64,000 nt of DNA, taken from positions 11,251,410-11,315,409 of the forward strand of contig NC_049983.1 of assembly GCF_000003815.2 (NCBI RefSeq). The letters are read 5' to 3'. This DNA comes from Branchiostoma floridae (lineage: Eukaryota; Chordata; Leptocardii; Amphioxiformes; Branchiostomatidae). Positions 33,506 through 44,519 of this stretch are shown here, one piece after another; position 1 is the first letter of the stretch, and the number at the start of each line of letters is the position of its first letter. The notes under the pieces were generated by a model. That model was not told the origin of the DNA and ran no database searches. It saw only the letters and a list, made by a program, of their open reading frames with translations. Made by a program: the position numbers and the translations under genes.

Positions 33506-36500
33506 CTGAACGAGAGGGATGAGGGGATTTTTCAAATGCGCTAGACTCTTTCCCATTTGCCACAGCAAGATCTGCTTGGAGATTAACAACAGACAGCGTG
33601 TTTGACAGAAAGCGTATGCAGAGAATATCGACTGATTCTACGTCAAAAGTACTCTCTTAAAGATTAAGTGCTAGGTCATACAAGTAGCAGCTTTGATTTA
33701 GCACCGACTTTATGTTACATTGTCAGCTCCCACATGTTCTTTATATCACGTGATATTGTGGCTCACATATACAGTCAGGATTTCAGTTCTACTAATTGAC
33801 AGCTTACAATTCTTATTGAATGTAGAAGAAACACATCGCAACATTGTTACTCCTAAAATATTGTGTAGAAATGCAACATTCCATCACTTGGCTTTCCTTT
33901 GTTTTACAAAGGAAATCATTGATCATCACCCTCATCCAACCTCACAAACTACTCTGTATTTCACAAGATTTCTTCCTTCAAAACGTACGAATACAAACAT
34001 GTTTACTTTGAACACAGGAAAATATGTGCAGAAGAAAAGATGAGACACATGTTCGCAGTACATATTGTAGCCAGAACTTTGCCTCTATCGCCTCAGGCCA
34101 TGGTTGTTTTTGTCTTTTCCTCATTGGTAAGCGTGACGTCCGGCCCTGTGATAACAAGAGGGGAAAGATGTGTCAACATGGTACTGATGTTGACCTTTCA
34201 GTAAGGTGCTATTCTATATGTAACCGCAAGGCAGCGAGTTGGGCAGATTGAAGATATGAGCATTTCCTTCGTAAAGATGTGATCCCAGCTCTAGTAAAAT
34301 TTCAACAATCTCGGGCAAACTCTTGATAAAGAAAGAGCAGATTTTTTTAGACTTGTCTGAGATACAGCAACAGGCACAGTTCAGCGAACTCTTTCATATG
34401 GCCAGGACCTATATCATTTGGTGACTTTTAAGGTCCAGACATTCTATACGATTGTGGAATGATTTGTCTGCAACCTCAATCCGTGAAAAATGAATACCTT
34501 TTCAGTATAACAAATGAATTGTCTGTTATTTTTCCACCGTTTGATATTTGTGCAATGTAATCTTCTATGTGAAAATGCTTTCATTGGTTGCCTCTGCAAT
34601 AGGTTGTTGACTCTCATGGACCAGAAANNNNNNNNNNNNNNNNNNNNNNNNNNNNNNNNNNNNNNNNNNNNNNNNNNNNNNNNNNNNNNNNNNNNNNNNN
34701 NNNNNNNNNNNNNNNNNNNNNNNNNNNATGTTTGATATCTAACCTGTTTAGCTTGAAAAGTAGCACGTTACGCTCTGTCCATATTTTAGTCAGTGCCAAC
34801 TCATACGCACGTTCAAACTTTGAGAAGCATCACTCCTAAGCTGACAAATATTCTATCCAATCATTCACACGTGTTCGATCGATTGGCAAAGCAAATGGGC
34901 ACAACATAACGGTCTAGAGAAATGCAATTTGAGTGAGGGGCACAAGAAAATTAGCAAGATTCATTTTGTAGACAAAGCAATCTGGTGATTGGCCTATCAT
35001 TGGCCTATTTCCAAAGCATTTCAACCCTTTTTTTAGCACGATTGGTTTGTAGACAATCTGGTGTTAAGTATGATTGGCCTATTTTCAACGCTATTCATCC
35101 GTGTATGCTAATGATTCAGATAACGCAGCAAGCAAGCAGCCAATCGGATTGCTCTGGGAATTCTATGTACCTGCTCCTGTCATGTCCTCCAGTCTTACGC
35201 CTTTGGGGGTCCTGGCAACGAAAAGTGGGGACTACTTCACATTGTGTTACCAAAATAACAAAAATCAAACAAAAGGACAAATGAAAACAAAATGAAAGTA
35301 ACACACCAAGGAACGAATACGGTCTAAGATGCATGGATAGCCAGCGGTAAATTCAAGCATATATTTCGGCTGATAAGGTAGAACTCATGGGCTGAAACAG
35401 TGTTGTTTCCTATTGGACATCAAAAATTGTCTTCAGTTCTTTTGCATTCATACTTAGAGTAAAAAAAAGTTTATTCCAGACCTCCTCAGTGGCACTGACG
35501 AAAGATAGTGGACATTATCTGAAACGTCTGTTTTCAAAGTCATATCCAGTTGCTTGAGTAACTGCTTTTGGCGTATCTTGATTATTACCTGGATGTCCAA
35601 CCTTTATCGACGATCCTGTTATATATCTGTGTACACTCAGTGGGAGTAACTTCTTTTTGGCTTATAACGTTATATACCTGTTAAGGGTAGCGGCGCGGGC
35701 CTTCCGGCGCCACAGAACGGCACCGACGATGACGGCCGCCACCAGCACCAGCCCGGCCACAAGGATAGCGGGCCACCACCCAACCTTCCGGCCAGGCAGA
35801 GCAGGGTCGTCCTTCTGGTCAATTTGGTTTTGACGGAACTACACAGAGAAACAAGACACAAAATTATAGAGATTATAGTGTTGGCTGTGCATTGTTTTAT
35901 GCTGCAAAAAGAAGATCCAACGACATGATAACAAGAACAGTACTACAATGGACCCTAATGGGGAGTAGAAACATTAAGAACGGTCTAGAATCTTCTGGCA
36001 ACCACACAAAGAACTACATCCAAAGAGTATCCCAGGAAATGAATTCGAAGAGCTTTTGTTACCGTGCTACATACCGGGACTGGCGTTAAGAGTTACAAAT
36101 AATTGATATCATCATACACGGCTTTTGGATAAATGCTTTCATAATACCGAAAAATGTAGAAAGCATTGGGGGAAAAAAATTGTCGTGGAGATGTTGGAAA
36201 TGACTACATTTCTAGAGTTAGCTATTTATCTCATTCTTTTAGCTCAAAAAAGTATTTCTCATGAAAAGCTTGATTATTACAAAATATGTGATAGTGATGA
36301 GTAAAACCTTTGTCTCATTTTTTCATTTCTCATGAAAAGCTTGATTATTACAAAATATGTGATAGTGATGAGTAAAACCTTTGTCTCATTTTTTCGCCAA
36401 CAAGGATTTTCATTCTTCTTCTGGAGAATAAATGTGATAGCAACCCCTTTATCACATTTATTCTCCATAGAGAGATCCAGAAACTTTCTTCTGGAGAATA

Positions 36501-39500
36501 AATGTGATAGCAACCCCTTTATCACATTTATTCTCCAGAAGAAGATTGTAGTAACACTTATTTGGTGAATTAATGTGATATAAAAACCTAAATCCTTTAT
36601 CACATCTTTTTCAGTTATCACGACATTTTTTTATATACTTTTCAGTGCTAAATAAATGTGATAAATAATCAGGTCTACATTTCTGGTATAATCGAACCTC
36701 TCATACGGTGATTGTGAATGATGAAAGTGATAATTAATGATAAAAGATAGTATCATCTTGACACAAAAATAACGGCTATATACAGTATTTGGCAGAAAGA
36801 TGACGAAGCGAAGGTGCCTACCAAGTTCATCCTTGTCCTGTCGATAGTCTCGAACATGCAGGCGCTCTGGCAGTCGTACAGGGACATGAAGTTGTTCTTG
36901 TTGCCGCCGCAGCCGGTGAAGGTGAACACGTCACACTTGGAGGTGGTCGGGTCGTAGAAGTAGCGCTGGAAGGACGACTGGCAGTTTCCCTTCTCCACCG
37001 GCATGGAGCACGTGGCATGGATGTGGTCTAAGATGTGGTAAAAATGGCTGAGTGAATAACATGTTTGTAAAAATTTTTAAGGTCGGGCGGGGTCGTAGAA
37101 GTAGCGCTGGAAGGACGACTGGCAGTTTCCCTTCTCCACCGGCATGGAACAGGTGGCGTGGATGTGGTCTAAGAACAGGTGTGGTAAAAATGGCTGTGTG
37201 AATAACATGTTTGTAACATTCTTGTACAATTTTATGTTTCAACCGTACCACAGGTTTGGGTTGAAATATATTGTTTTTCCTTATGATTCTTCTTCTTCTC
37301 CCATCAAATTTTCAAATCGATTCATCGCTGTCATTCCAAGTTCGGCCAAACGACCTGAAATTTGTATAAGGGTAGAGCGTGCAAATGGTTGGTATGGTTA
37401 ACCATATATAATTGCCTTTTTCAGTAGGATGAACTTCTAATTTAAAGAAAAAATTGTACTTTTTGTTTGCTTTAAGACTAAGACAATGACAATGTGTTAC
37501 TGCGCCCAAGTTAACAATCCATCTTAACTGTACCACATTTAAAAAGCAAAATAAACTTGATTGTTAAAACATACTAGTATTAGCAATACCGATAATAATA
37601 TGAAACAATGGATACAGCTCGCTAACCCTCTTAGTCATGGGGTGATGTGATTTATATATCATCTTGAACATGCCAGTCAAACAAAGCTAGAAGCGCCTTG
37701 TGACTTCTATGTAGATTCGGGTAATTGTTTTAAATCTATAGTCAAGAGGAATCGACGGCGATCCCTTGAGTTCATCAGATCAAACTAAATTTAGATTGCA
37801 AATGTACTTATGCTCATCTGAAGAATTTTTTTAAGAAACCCACCTTCACAGACAGAATGGCAGTCCGCCATTGTCAGGAAGTTGTTCCTGTTCCCCTTGC
37901 AGCCGCCGTACACGAACTGGTCACACCGGCCCAGGGTCGGGTTGAAGAAGTAGCGGTTCTTCATGGCCTTGCACGGGCCCTTCTGGGCGGACATCAGACA
38001 GACGTCTCCCGTGACGGGGACCGGCGGGCGGGTCCGGGCCGGCTGATAGGGCTTGAGGGTCCCTTTCACTGCGGTATCCATGGCGTTTCGGAGTCGCGAC
38101 TCCAGAACGGGAGCTTCTAACACAAACATGAAATCCTTAGTAACTGAAGACTAGGAATGGAACAAATATCTCAATCTACCGTTTAAATGACAACCTTTAA
38201 ACTCTATACTTCTCTTTACTTTATACTTATTTTTTATCTTTATACTTAACACAAACTCAATGATTAAACATGAAAGGGTACTGCAGACACACCACATGAA
38301 CCACTTCTTCAAAGTTTGAATAATGTCGTGCTAGATGAAAGCATTTTCTTTCTTCAACTAGTTTAACTGTAATATCCAACACAAAGATTGGACTCACCCA
38401 AATTTCAAGTTAAGCATTTCCTTTCTTTTCTGACTTTCTTTGTTTTTCTTTCCATCTTTTTTTTCTGTACGTCTTCTACTTTCCTATCCTTTCTCTGTCT
38501 CTCCCTCTCACACTTACCGTTGACATCACTTGGCTTAACCTCTGCAGCACTGGCACACGTGGCCTCGCATTCTTGCATGGTGACGAAGTTGTTCCCGTTG
38601 CCCCTGCAGCCCCCGTAGGTGAACGACATGCACTTCTTCTCTTCAGAGTTGAAGAAGAAGCGCTGCACGGCGGCCTTGCAGATCCCCACCTTCATGGGTT
38701 CCAGACACACGTCGTCGTTCGCTCCCACGTCCGTCACAATCCTCCCTGTACGGTCAGTGGGGAAACAGTTACAGGGTTTCATACTGAAGCTGCAGGAATC
38801 AAGCAGAACCAGCCGGAATGAAGAATTTGCAAACTTCGTGCCACATTCGCGCGGGAAATTCCAATGGACCTAATACTTCTTCACACCAGTGGCGGAATGA
38901 GTCGGAATGTCGTCTGAGTGAAAATTCTTGTATGTTCATGGGTATTCGTAGTACATTCTAGAAATTCTGACTGCACTCCTGCAATTATTTGTGTTCATTC
39001 TTCTGGCTGGCCAGTTCTCCATTGGAGGAAATCAAAATGTTTCGAATAATGTTGCATAATAATGCATTTGAATGTCAACGGTAAGTCTTGTATGACAAGA
39101 ACATTTACAGAAGATCAAGACTAATATCTATGTAATAGCTTATAACATTGATAAAGAGTTCTATATACCTTGAGACTGATCACAATAGATCTTACAGAAT
39201 ACCATTACATCAAACAAAATCCGCTGTCAAGTGATTTTGCAGGTGCTTACGTATCACAACTTGAACTCTCATGTTCACCACATTTGCCTGCCCCCTTTTC
39301 TACCCACAAGGCAAATCATACCTTGTTCTTAAGACACTGTTAATTCTATCCGCATATATGTCCGATATAGTGATACAAAAATCTGATTTAGGCCAGCTTT
39401 AATTTAGTAGATAAATCCTTGTGTTGAGGCAGTGTTCAAGGAATGTAGAAGATAGTACGAAGGACCATTTGGTCAAAATGTGTTTTAGCAAAAGAGCTGT

Positions 39501-42500
39501 GTGAAGTCCTGTGTGCTCACAGCGAATGGGCTGCGTGCTCGGCGAACGACCTGTGTGCTCACAGCAAAGGGGATGCGTGCTCGGCGAACGAGCTGTGTGC
39601 TCACAGTGAAAGGGCTGTGTGCTCGGCGAAGTACCTGTGTGCTCACAGAGAAAGAGCTGTGTGATCACAGCAAAGGAGCTGCGTTCTCGGAGAAGGAGCT
39701 GTGCCTCACAGGAAAGGGGCTGTGTGCTCGGCGAACTTAGCTCCGCAGTGTGCTCACAGCGAAGGGGCTGTTACACCAGGCTGAAGCTGGCCGCTGATTG
39801 GTAGCCTCTTACCTGGAGCACCTGGATCCAGCCGCCGATTCGTCATTAGACAAAACAAAGCATCCCATTCCAAAATTCCTAATTTCCTTTAAAAGCTTAA
39901 ATGGATATCAAAAACTGCTGCACATTAATAATAACAGAAAGTATTATATCAACGATTAAGCACAAATAATAGACCCAATTGGGTGGCCAACTCCAGCCTG
40001 GTCTAAAATCGGCTGCCCGTTTACGGCTTGTAGAGCAATCTGCTACTTATCTAAACGTGACCCGTGAATTTTAAGACGAATTTAGATAGCGCATACCCTA
40101 ACGTATTCAAAACAAATATCAAATGTTACGGGCCGAATTTAATTAATGAACTAGAGGGGAATTAACTAATTGGAAATACCAAAACAAAGGGGGCGCTAAA
40201 ATACGCTGCCATACGGCTTGTAGGGCAATCTGCTACTTATCTAAACGTGGTCCGTGAACTTTTAAGACGAATCTAGATAGCTTATACCCCAACGTATTCA
40301 ATACAAGTATCAAATCTTACGGGTCGGATTTAATTGATGAACTAGAGGGGAGCTAATTGAGTTGAAGCAGTTTGGTCTATAAGAAATCGGCACTGAGCTC
40401 TAGTTCATTTAGTATATAAGCTATAAGTTCCTCTTAAATGTTAACGGGTCACGTTTAGATACGTTTAGATTGCCCTACAAGCCGTTTGGCAGCCGATTTT
40501 AGCCCCCCTTTGCTTGGGTATTTTCTATGAGTTAATTCCCCTCTAGTTCATTAATTAAATCCGGCCCGTAATATTTGATATTTGATTTGAATACGTCAGG
40601 GTTTGCGCTATCTAAATTCGTCTTAAAATTCACGGGCCACGTTTAGATAAGTAGCAGATTGCTCTACAAGCCGTATGGCAGCCGATTTTAGACCGGGCTG
40701 AAGTTGGCCGCCGATTGGGCCTATTATTTGTGCTTAATCGTTGATATAATACTTTCTGTTATTATATATAACGGATCCGTTACATATATTGGGTGGTAAA
40801 AGACAACATCCAGCAGTTCTTGATATCCATTTAAGCTTTTAAAGGATATTAGGAATTTTTAGTTTCTTCGAATGGGCGTCTGAATGATGCTATGTTTTGT
40901 CTATAAATGACGAATCGGCGGCTACCAATCGGCGGACAACTTCAGCCTGGTGCACACAGCTCCTTCGCCGAGCACTCAGCCCCTTTGCTGTGAGCACAGA
41001 GCTCCTTCGCTGAGCACGCAGCCCCTTTGCTGTGAGCGCACAGCTCTTTCGCTGAGCACGCAGCCCCTTTGCTGTGAGCACACAGCTCTTTCGCCGAGCA
41101 CGCAGCCCCTTTGCTGTGAGCACACAGCTCTTTCGCTAAAACACGTTTTGACCCAACGGTCCTTCGTAAGATAGAATGGGGTGTGATTACTAGTAGATCG
41201 CCACACTTTTCTGACATGCCGCACTTACGAGCAGACTGGGCCTTCCCCCCGCACGTTGCATGGCACCTCTTCCTGCTGTGGAACCGGTTGCTGTTCCCGC
41301 CACACCCGCCATACGCGAACTGATGACACTCCCCGCTACTGGTGTCGTAGTACCAGCGGCGGTGGCTGCCCTCACATGGGCCCGCGTCCGCTGCCAGGTC
41401 ACAGGCAACAACGCGCGAGCTGTCGTCTGAAACAATAGGTAGGTAAACGTTAGGTAGTCTTCAGACGTGTCAGCTGGATGACAAAAGAGAAGAATTTGGC
41501 CAAATAGGGACAAATATGTTTCGCCACCCGTCCGCTTTACGACGAATTGACAACAGAAGAACAATGGTTTGCCTTTCCCCGTCCGTACTGGGATATGAGG
41601 GGAATTTTCAAGCCAGTCTGTCTATGGGTCAGCCAGCACTGGCAGCTAGTATGTGTTTGAAGTATCCCTGTCGATACTCGTAAGCACAATAGTCTCGTTA
41701 ACTCGTACCTCTCACACATTTCTCCTTGTCATCCACCAAGGTAGCGACGTAGCCGCGGCAACACACTAGTTCCCCCTCCAGTCCTGTTTCCGTCGTTCTG
41801 CGTGAGAGAACAAATCTTGTAGATACATATGTCAAATATTACTTACTCAAGCAACTGTGTATGACTTTGGAAACGATCTGACGTTTCAGGTAGCATCCAC
41901 AAACTTGAGCAGATCTTGTAGATACAAGTATGAGTGCTCACAGTAAGTTTGGATGAAGGCAACCTGAAGCAACATACGTCACTGTTTCTCGTGAGTGAGC
42001 TCGATCGATGTTAGCCATAAGCTTCATGTTTCTATGATACACGACGAGTACAGACTCGAAGTTTCCCGTATAGGAGGACGCACAATCAGTTGGTTGTAAG
42101 CTGATACTATGTGATAGTTTAATTCTGGGAAGACATGAATGTTTTAAGTCTTCACGTTTTATTTTCCACTTGCTTGCCACAAGTCGTGTGCACGAAAAAA
42201 AAATACCCAGCCAACCCCACCCACCCTACCTTGACCCAACGATCTATTGATTCGTCCTCGACTTTAGAAGCAAGGAAGGACAAAGGAACAAATAACTTCA
42301 CTCATTCTTTAACCAGGGTGACGCCTGACCACTGCGTGCCTGGTGAAGTTCCAAAGGCCACGTTCCTATAATTTGTAATGAATTAGTAGATAATCAATGC
42401 GTCTGGCCTGACGTGTGCTCAAAGGGAAAGCCAAAGCAGGATATTGGTTACTTGGAAACCACTTGAAAATGGACCCTTTTTTGACGTTGCTGCGACGTAT

Positions 42501-44248
42501 TGGCGCCGTGTTACCTCATACTTGACCGTAACAGTTTACAAAAGGTGTATACAGGAAACGGTACAGAGACCGTGTCATGGCTGTAACGATTTCCACGCAA
42601 TCTGACATGTCCAAACTTGTTTGACAGGCTTTGTTTGTACAACTTGATCTTGCTTGTTTGTAACATTTACCAAACGTAAAGTACTTCCTTTGAATGAAGT
42701 TATGTTTTTTTTTTTTTGGCTGCACAATTTCTCATCCCTATGTAGAACTTTAGAATGGCTATCGCACCTACTGCACTTTTCTGTCAGATAGCTTTTTTTC
42801 TGATGGTTGATTACGATAGTCGAATGTATTTTTCTGTTGCTTTCAGCTTTGAATTTAGTATCTTAAACTGCGCTTGAAAACAAAGGCAGATACTACAGCA
42901 TTGTATACACCACTATATTCATACAGTTTCTAAGTGTCCTAATATCAAACGCCTACGCACTGATCGTTCCAGGTAGATTTTACGTTGCCAGTGTATCGTA
43001 GTCACTTCCTTTTGTCCGTGTACCGTAGGAAATAGCGTCCTTCTGACTCCGCGTTCAACTCAGGGGGAAACACTCATCATATAAACATACACAATGGGCC
43101 ATAAAAGCTGCTGAACTCTTGTGTAAATACAGCCAGGCGTAGGTGTATATACCTGTACTATGAGTGGGTGCGGATTTTGTCCACGCATTGACACGCCTAT
43201 TTGATGACTCACATGAAAACACCATTTTCTATCGTAACACTAATTCCATTTTAGGAATCGGCGAAAAGAGAACTCTTTATATTTGTATAGGCATATGCTT
43301 ATGAGAAATAACGTTAAAGAACACAGTACATTAGTCGAGAAAAGGACCAAGGTGACTCTGTGTGCTTGGCCCCCCAAAAAACTATCTTTAAGAACAATAT
43401 ATCTAAGATCAGAACGCATTGATAGAATCCTAAACCAACATAATAGGCTGTTTGATAAGAATCTATGTTCGCTCGGCAATAAATAGATGACCTCACCTTC
43501 GCCGATCCCTGATGTTTACTCTTATGTGTAACTTATAAACGTTCAAACCATGGTGCGACATTGCGATATCACCTTGTAACGTTAGTTTTCATGTACCACA
43601 TGAAAATAGGGTCTAGAATTGACTTTCAAGCAATTTAAGATTCCATTTTATAACGACGCATGATAGAATTCTATTTATCTCTCTAGATCTACTAGCATTC
43701 ATTTGTCACGGTGGTACAGGCATCCATCGGATCAGACCCACTGGGTGACTAAACTAAAGTCGTGGGCGACTTACTGACTAATACATTATGTCATTTGATC
43801 TTTGTTACGTACGCTGCAACTAAAAAGTTCCAGAATTAAATCCAGGACCATTTCCTACTTGAAAAAGTCGTTCCGACCTGGTACTGTGTGTGCTTTCAAA
43901 CTTGAATACCGACGTAGTTAAAACATAACACAGTTTAAGTGTAGTCACTAAATAGTAAACCATTTACGTCGACTTCAGTTCAACCGTAGACCAATGGCAA
44001 TGCTACAATCCGACGAAAGGCCAGCCTCATACTAATCTGTAGCTACTAGACATATAAAACTGCAATTTTGTGCAGATATAACGTTACATACCTGTACATA
44101 ACATTAGAAAACATGGCGTTATATGTATAATCATTAGTACTCCTTACCTCACGCGGCTGCACACATGTTTGCCATCAGGCTGCAGTGATTCTACACTGTA
44201 GAAGCTCAGGAGAGCGAAGAAAACACCGACAATTTTTACCGTCTCCAT
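33356..44248 (-). CDS. Type I membrane protein with four Kunitz domains
   Basis: Exons on the minus strand: 44248-44148 (signal peptide), 41797-41709, 41426-41229 (Kunitz 1), 38745-38518 (Kunitz 2), 38116-37844 (Kunitz 3), 37027-36822 (Kunitz 4), 35838-35678 (transmembrane) and probably 33505-33356 (tail). The first seven join in frame. Each Kunitz domain keeps all six Cys and the G-G-C/T-G-C core. Residues just after the second Cys (the P1 inhibitory position) are E, K, K and Q, so domains 2 and 3 look like trypsin-type inhibitors and 1 and 4 do not. The layout recalls the SPINT (HAI) membrane inhibitors, but with four Kunitz domains and no MANSC or LDLa module seen. An exon of length 1 mod 3 between 35678 and 33505 is still unaccounted for. 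Confidence 0.85.
35678..35838 (-). CDS. Kunitz protein transmembrane exon
   Basis: Reads FRQNQIDQKDDPALPGRKVG, then WWPAILVAGLVLVAAVIVGA, then VLWRRKARAATLN. A 23-residue hydrophobic helix is followed by a basic stop-transfer cluster, giving type I topology. It starts in phase 0 after Kunitz 4 and ends AACAG before GTATAT, in phase 2. Confidence 0.88.
36255..36543. repeat. Cluster of a 71-bp tandem duplication and two palindromes
   Basis: 36255-36325 and 36326-36396 are near-identical direct repeats. Next come two copies of a palindrome with arms CTGGAGAATAAATGTGATA around GCAACCCCTT (36421-36467 and 36486-36543); the second has arms of about 23 bp without mismatch. A related, degraded TGTGATA copy continues to about 36660. 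All lie in the intron between Kunitz 4 and the transmembrane exon. Confidence 0.9.
36822..37027 (-). CDS. Kunitz domain 4 exon
   Basis: After DHIHA, six Cys in Kunitz spacing: CSMPVEKGNCQSSFQRYFYD, then CDVFTFTGCGGNKNNFMSLY, then DCQSAC, ending RMNL. P1 is Gln. The usual GGC core is TGCGGN. It enters in phase 1 and ends in phase 0. Confidence 0.92.
37089..37168 (-). pseudogene. Truncated duplicate of the Kunitz 4 exon
   Basis: A near-exact copy of the acceptor and first 27 codons of exon 37027-36822, about 141 bp upstream in gene order. After RYFYDP the copy runs into intron sequence and a stop, losing the last four Cys and any donor. The repeated unit also carries flanking intron (GTGAATAACATGTTTGTAA). 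It cannot encode a Kunitz fold. Confidence 0.85.
37844..38116 (-). CDS. Kunitz domain 3 exon
   Basis: Starts EAPVLESRLRNAMDTAVKGT and a Pro/Arg-rich spacer, then the Kunitz domain VCLMSAQKGPCKAMKNRYFF, then CDQFVYGGCKGNRNNFLTMA, ending DCHSVCE. P1 is Lys, predicting trypsin-like protease inhibition. Confidence 0.93.
38518..38745 (-). CDS. Kunitz domain 2 exon
   Basis: Acceptor TGACCGTACAG; the exon starts RIVTDVGANDDVCLEPM and continues GICKAAVQRFFFN, then CMSFTYGGCRGNGNNFVTMQ, then ECEATC and a short tail to DVN. P1 is Lys. Upstream AGs give an immediate stop, which fixes the start. Confidence 0.92.
39456..41168. mobile_element. Foldback-type transposon in the Kunitz gene intron
   Basis: A 1.7-kb inverted repeat. 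The ends, beginning TACGAAGGACC, match each other over about 48 bp with few mismatches. A 6-bp direct repeat AGATAG flanks both sides (39450-39455 and 41169-41174), a likely target-site duplication. Inside each end lies a minisatellite of 21-bp units (39490-39775 and 40955-41130). Further in, nested inverted and direct copies of a CGGCTTGTAGRGCAATCTGC segment occur (about 40020, 40205, 40470, 40660). No transposase is present. The long ORFs seen here are only the 21-bp repeat read in different frames. Confidence 0.85.
41229..41426 (-). CDS. Kunitz domain 1 exon
   Basis: Starts DDSSRVVACDLAADAGPCEG, then SHRRWYYDTSSGECHQFAYG, then GCGGNSNRFHSRKRCHATCG. All six Cys are present, and P1 is Glu, unusual for an inhibitor. 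Phases (1 in, 1 out) match its neighbours. The intron after it carries the foldback element. Confidence 0.93.
41709..41797 (-). CDS. Kunitz protein exon 2: Cys-rich N-terminal module
   Basis: Reads RTTETGLEGELVCCRGYVAT, then LVDDKEKCVR. Together with HVCSR from exon 1 it forms a small module with a C...CC.GY...C pattern, reminiscent of the end of EMI-type domains but too short to assign. Confidence 0.78.
44148..44248 (-). CDS. Kunitz protein exon 1: signal peptide
   Basis: METVKIVGVFFALLSFYSVE is a typical signal peptide, followed by SLQPDGKHVCSRV. The donor GTAAGG follows in phase 2 and joins exon 2 exactly (AG|A Arg). Confidence 0.85.
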
Positions 44249-44421
44249 GTCGAAGCTTTGAAAACACCTGTCGTTTGTAACGGCCAGTCGTCGCTCGCGC
44301 CTTAAGTGTAACTGTTTCTCTTCAACTGATTACCTACGTCAGTCAGGAACTATCCAATCGAAACGCAGGAATGCCTGGGACGCTGAAGATCATTGGCTGA
44401 GAATCACGCGACCTTTAAACC

Positions 44422-44519
44422 TGTCATACCATGTATTAGTGAAGCGTGCAAAACTGCACCAATCCACATATGTCATATCGTGTGTTAGTGAGGCGTGCAA
44501 AACTGCACCAATCCACATT
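44422..44519 (-). promoter_or_regulatory. Two tandem 49-bp repeats with CCAAT boxes, Kunitz gene promoter region
   Basis: Units 44422-44470 and 44471-44519 differ at only a few positions. Each contains CACCAATCCACA, a CCAAT core read on the plus strand (CCAAT factors work in both orientations). They lie 174-271 bp upstream of the start codon of the minus-strand Kunitz gene. The promoter role is inferred from position. Confidence 0.4.

Noticed and set aside
39490-39775. Regularly spaced repeats that could suggest a CRISPR array
   Set aside because: Units are contiguous 21-bp repeats without unique spacers, in a eukaryotic intron, with no cas genes.
39399-41224. Several overlapping ORFs of repetitive peptides (for example LTAKGLRARRKSCV) on both strands
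   Set aside because: They are the 21-bp subrepeats of the foldback element read in different frames; a period divisible by 3 keeps any stop-free frame open.
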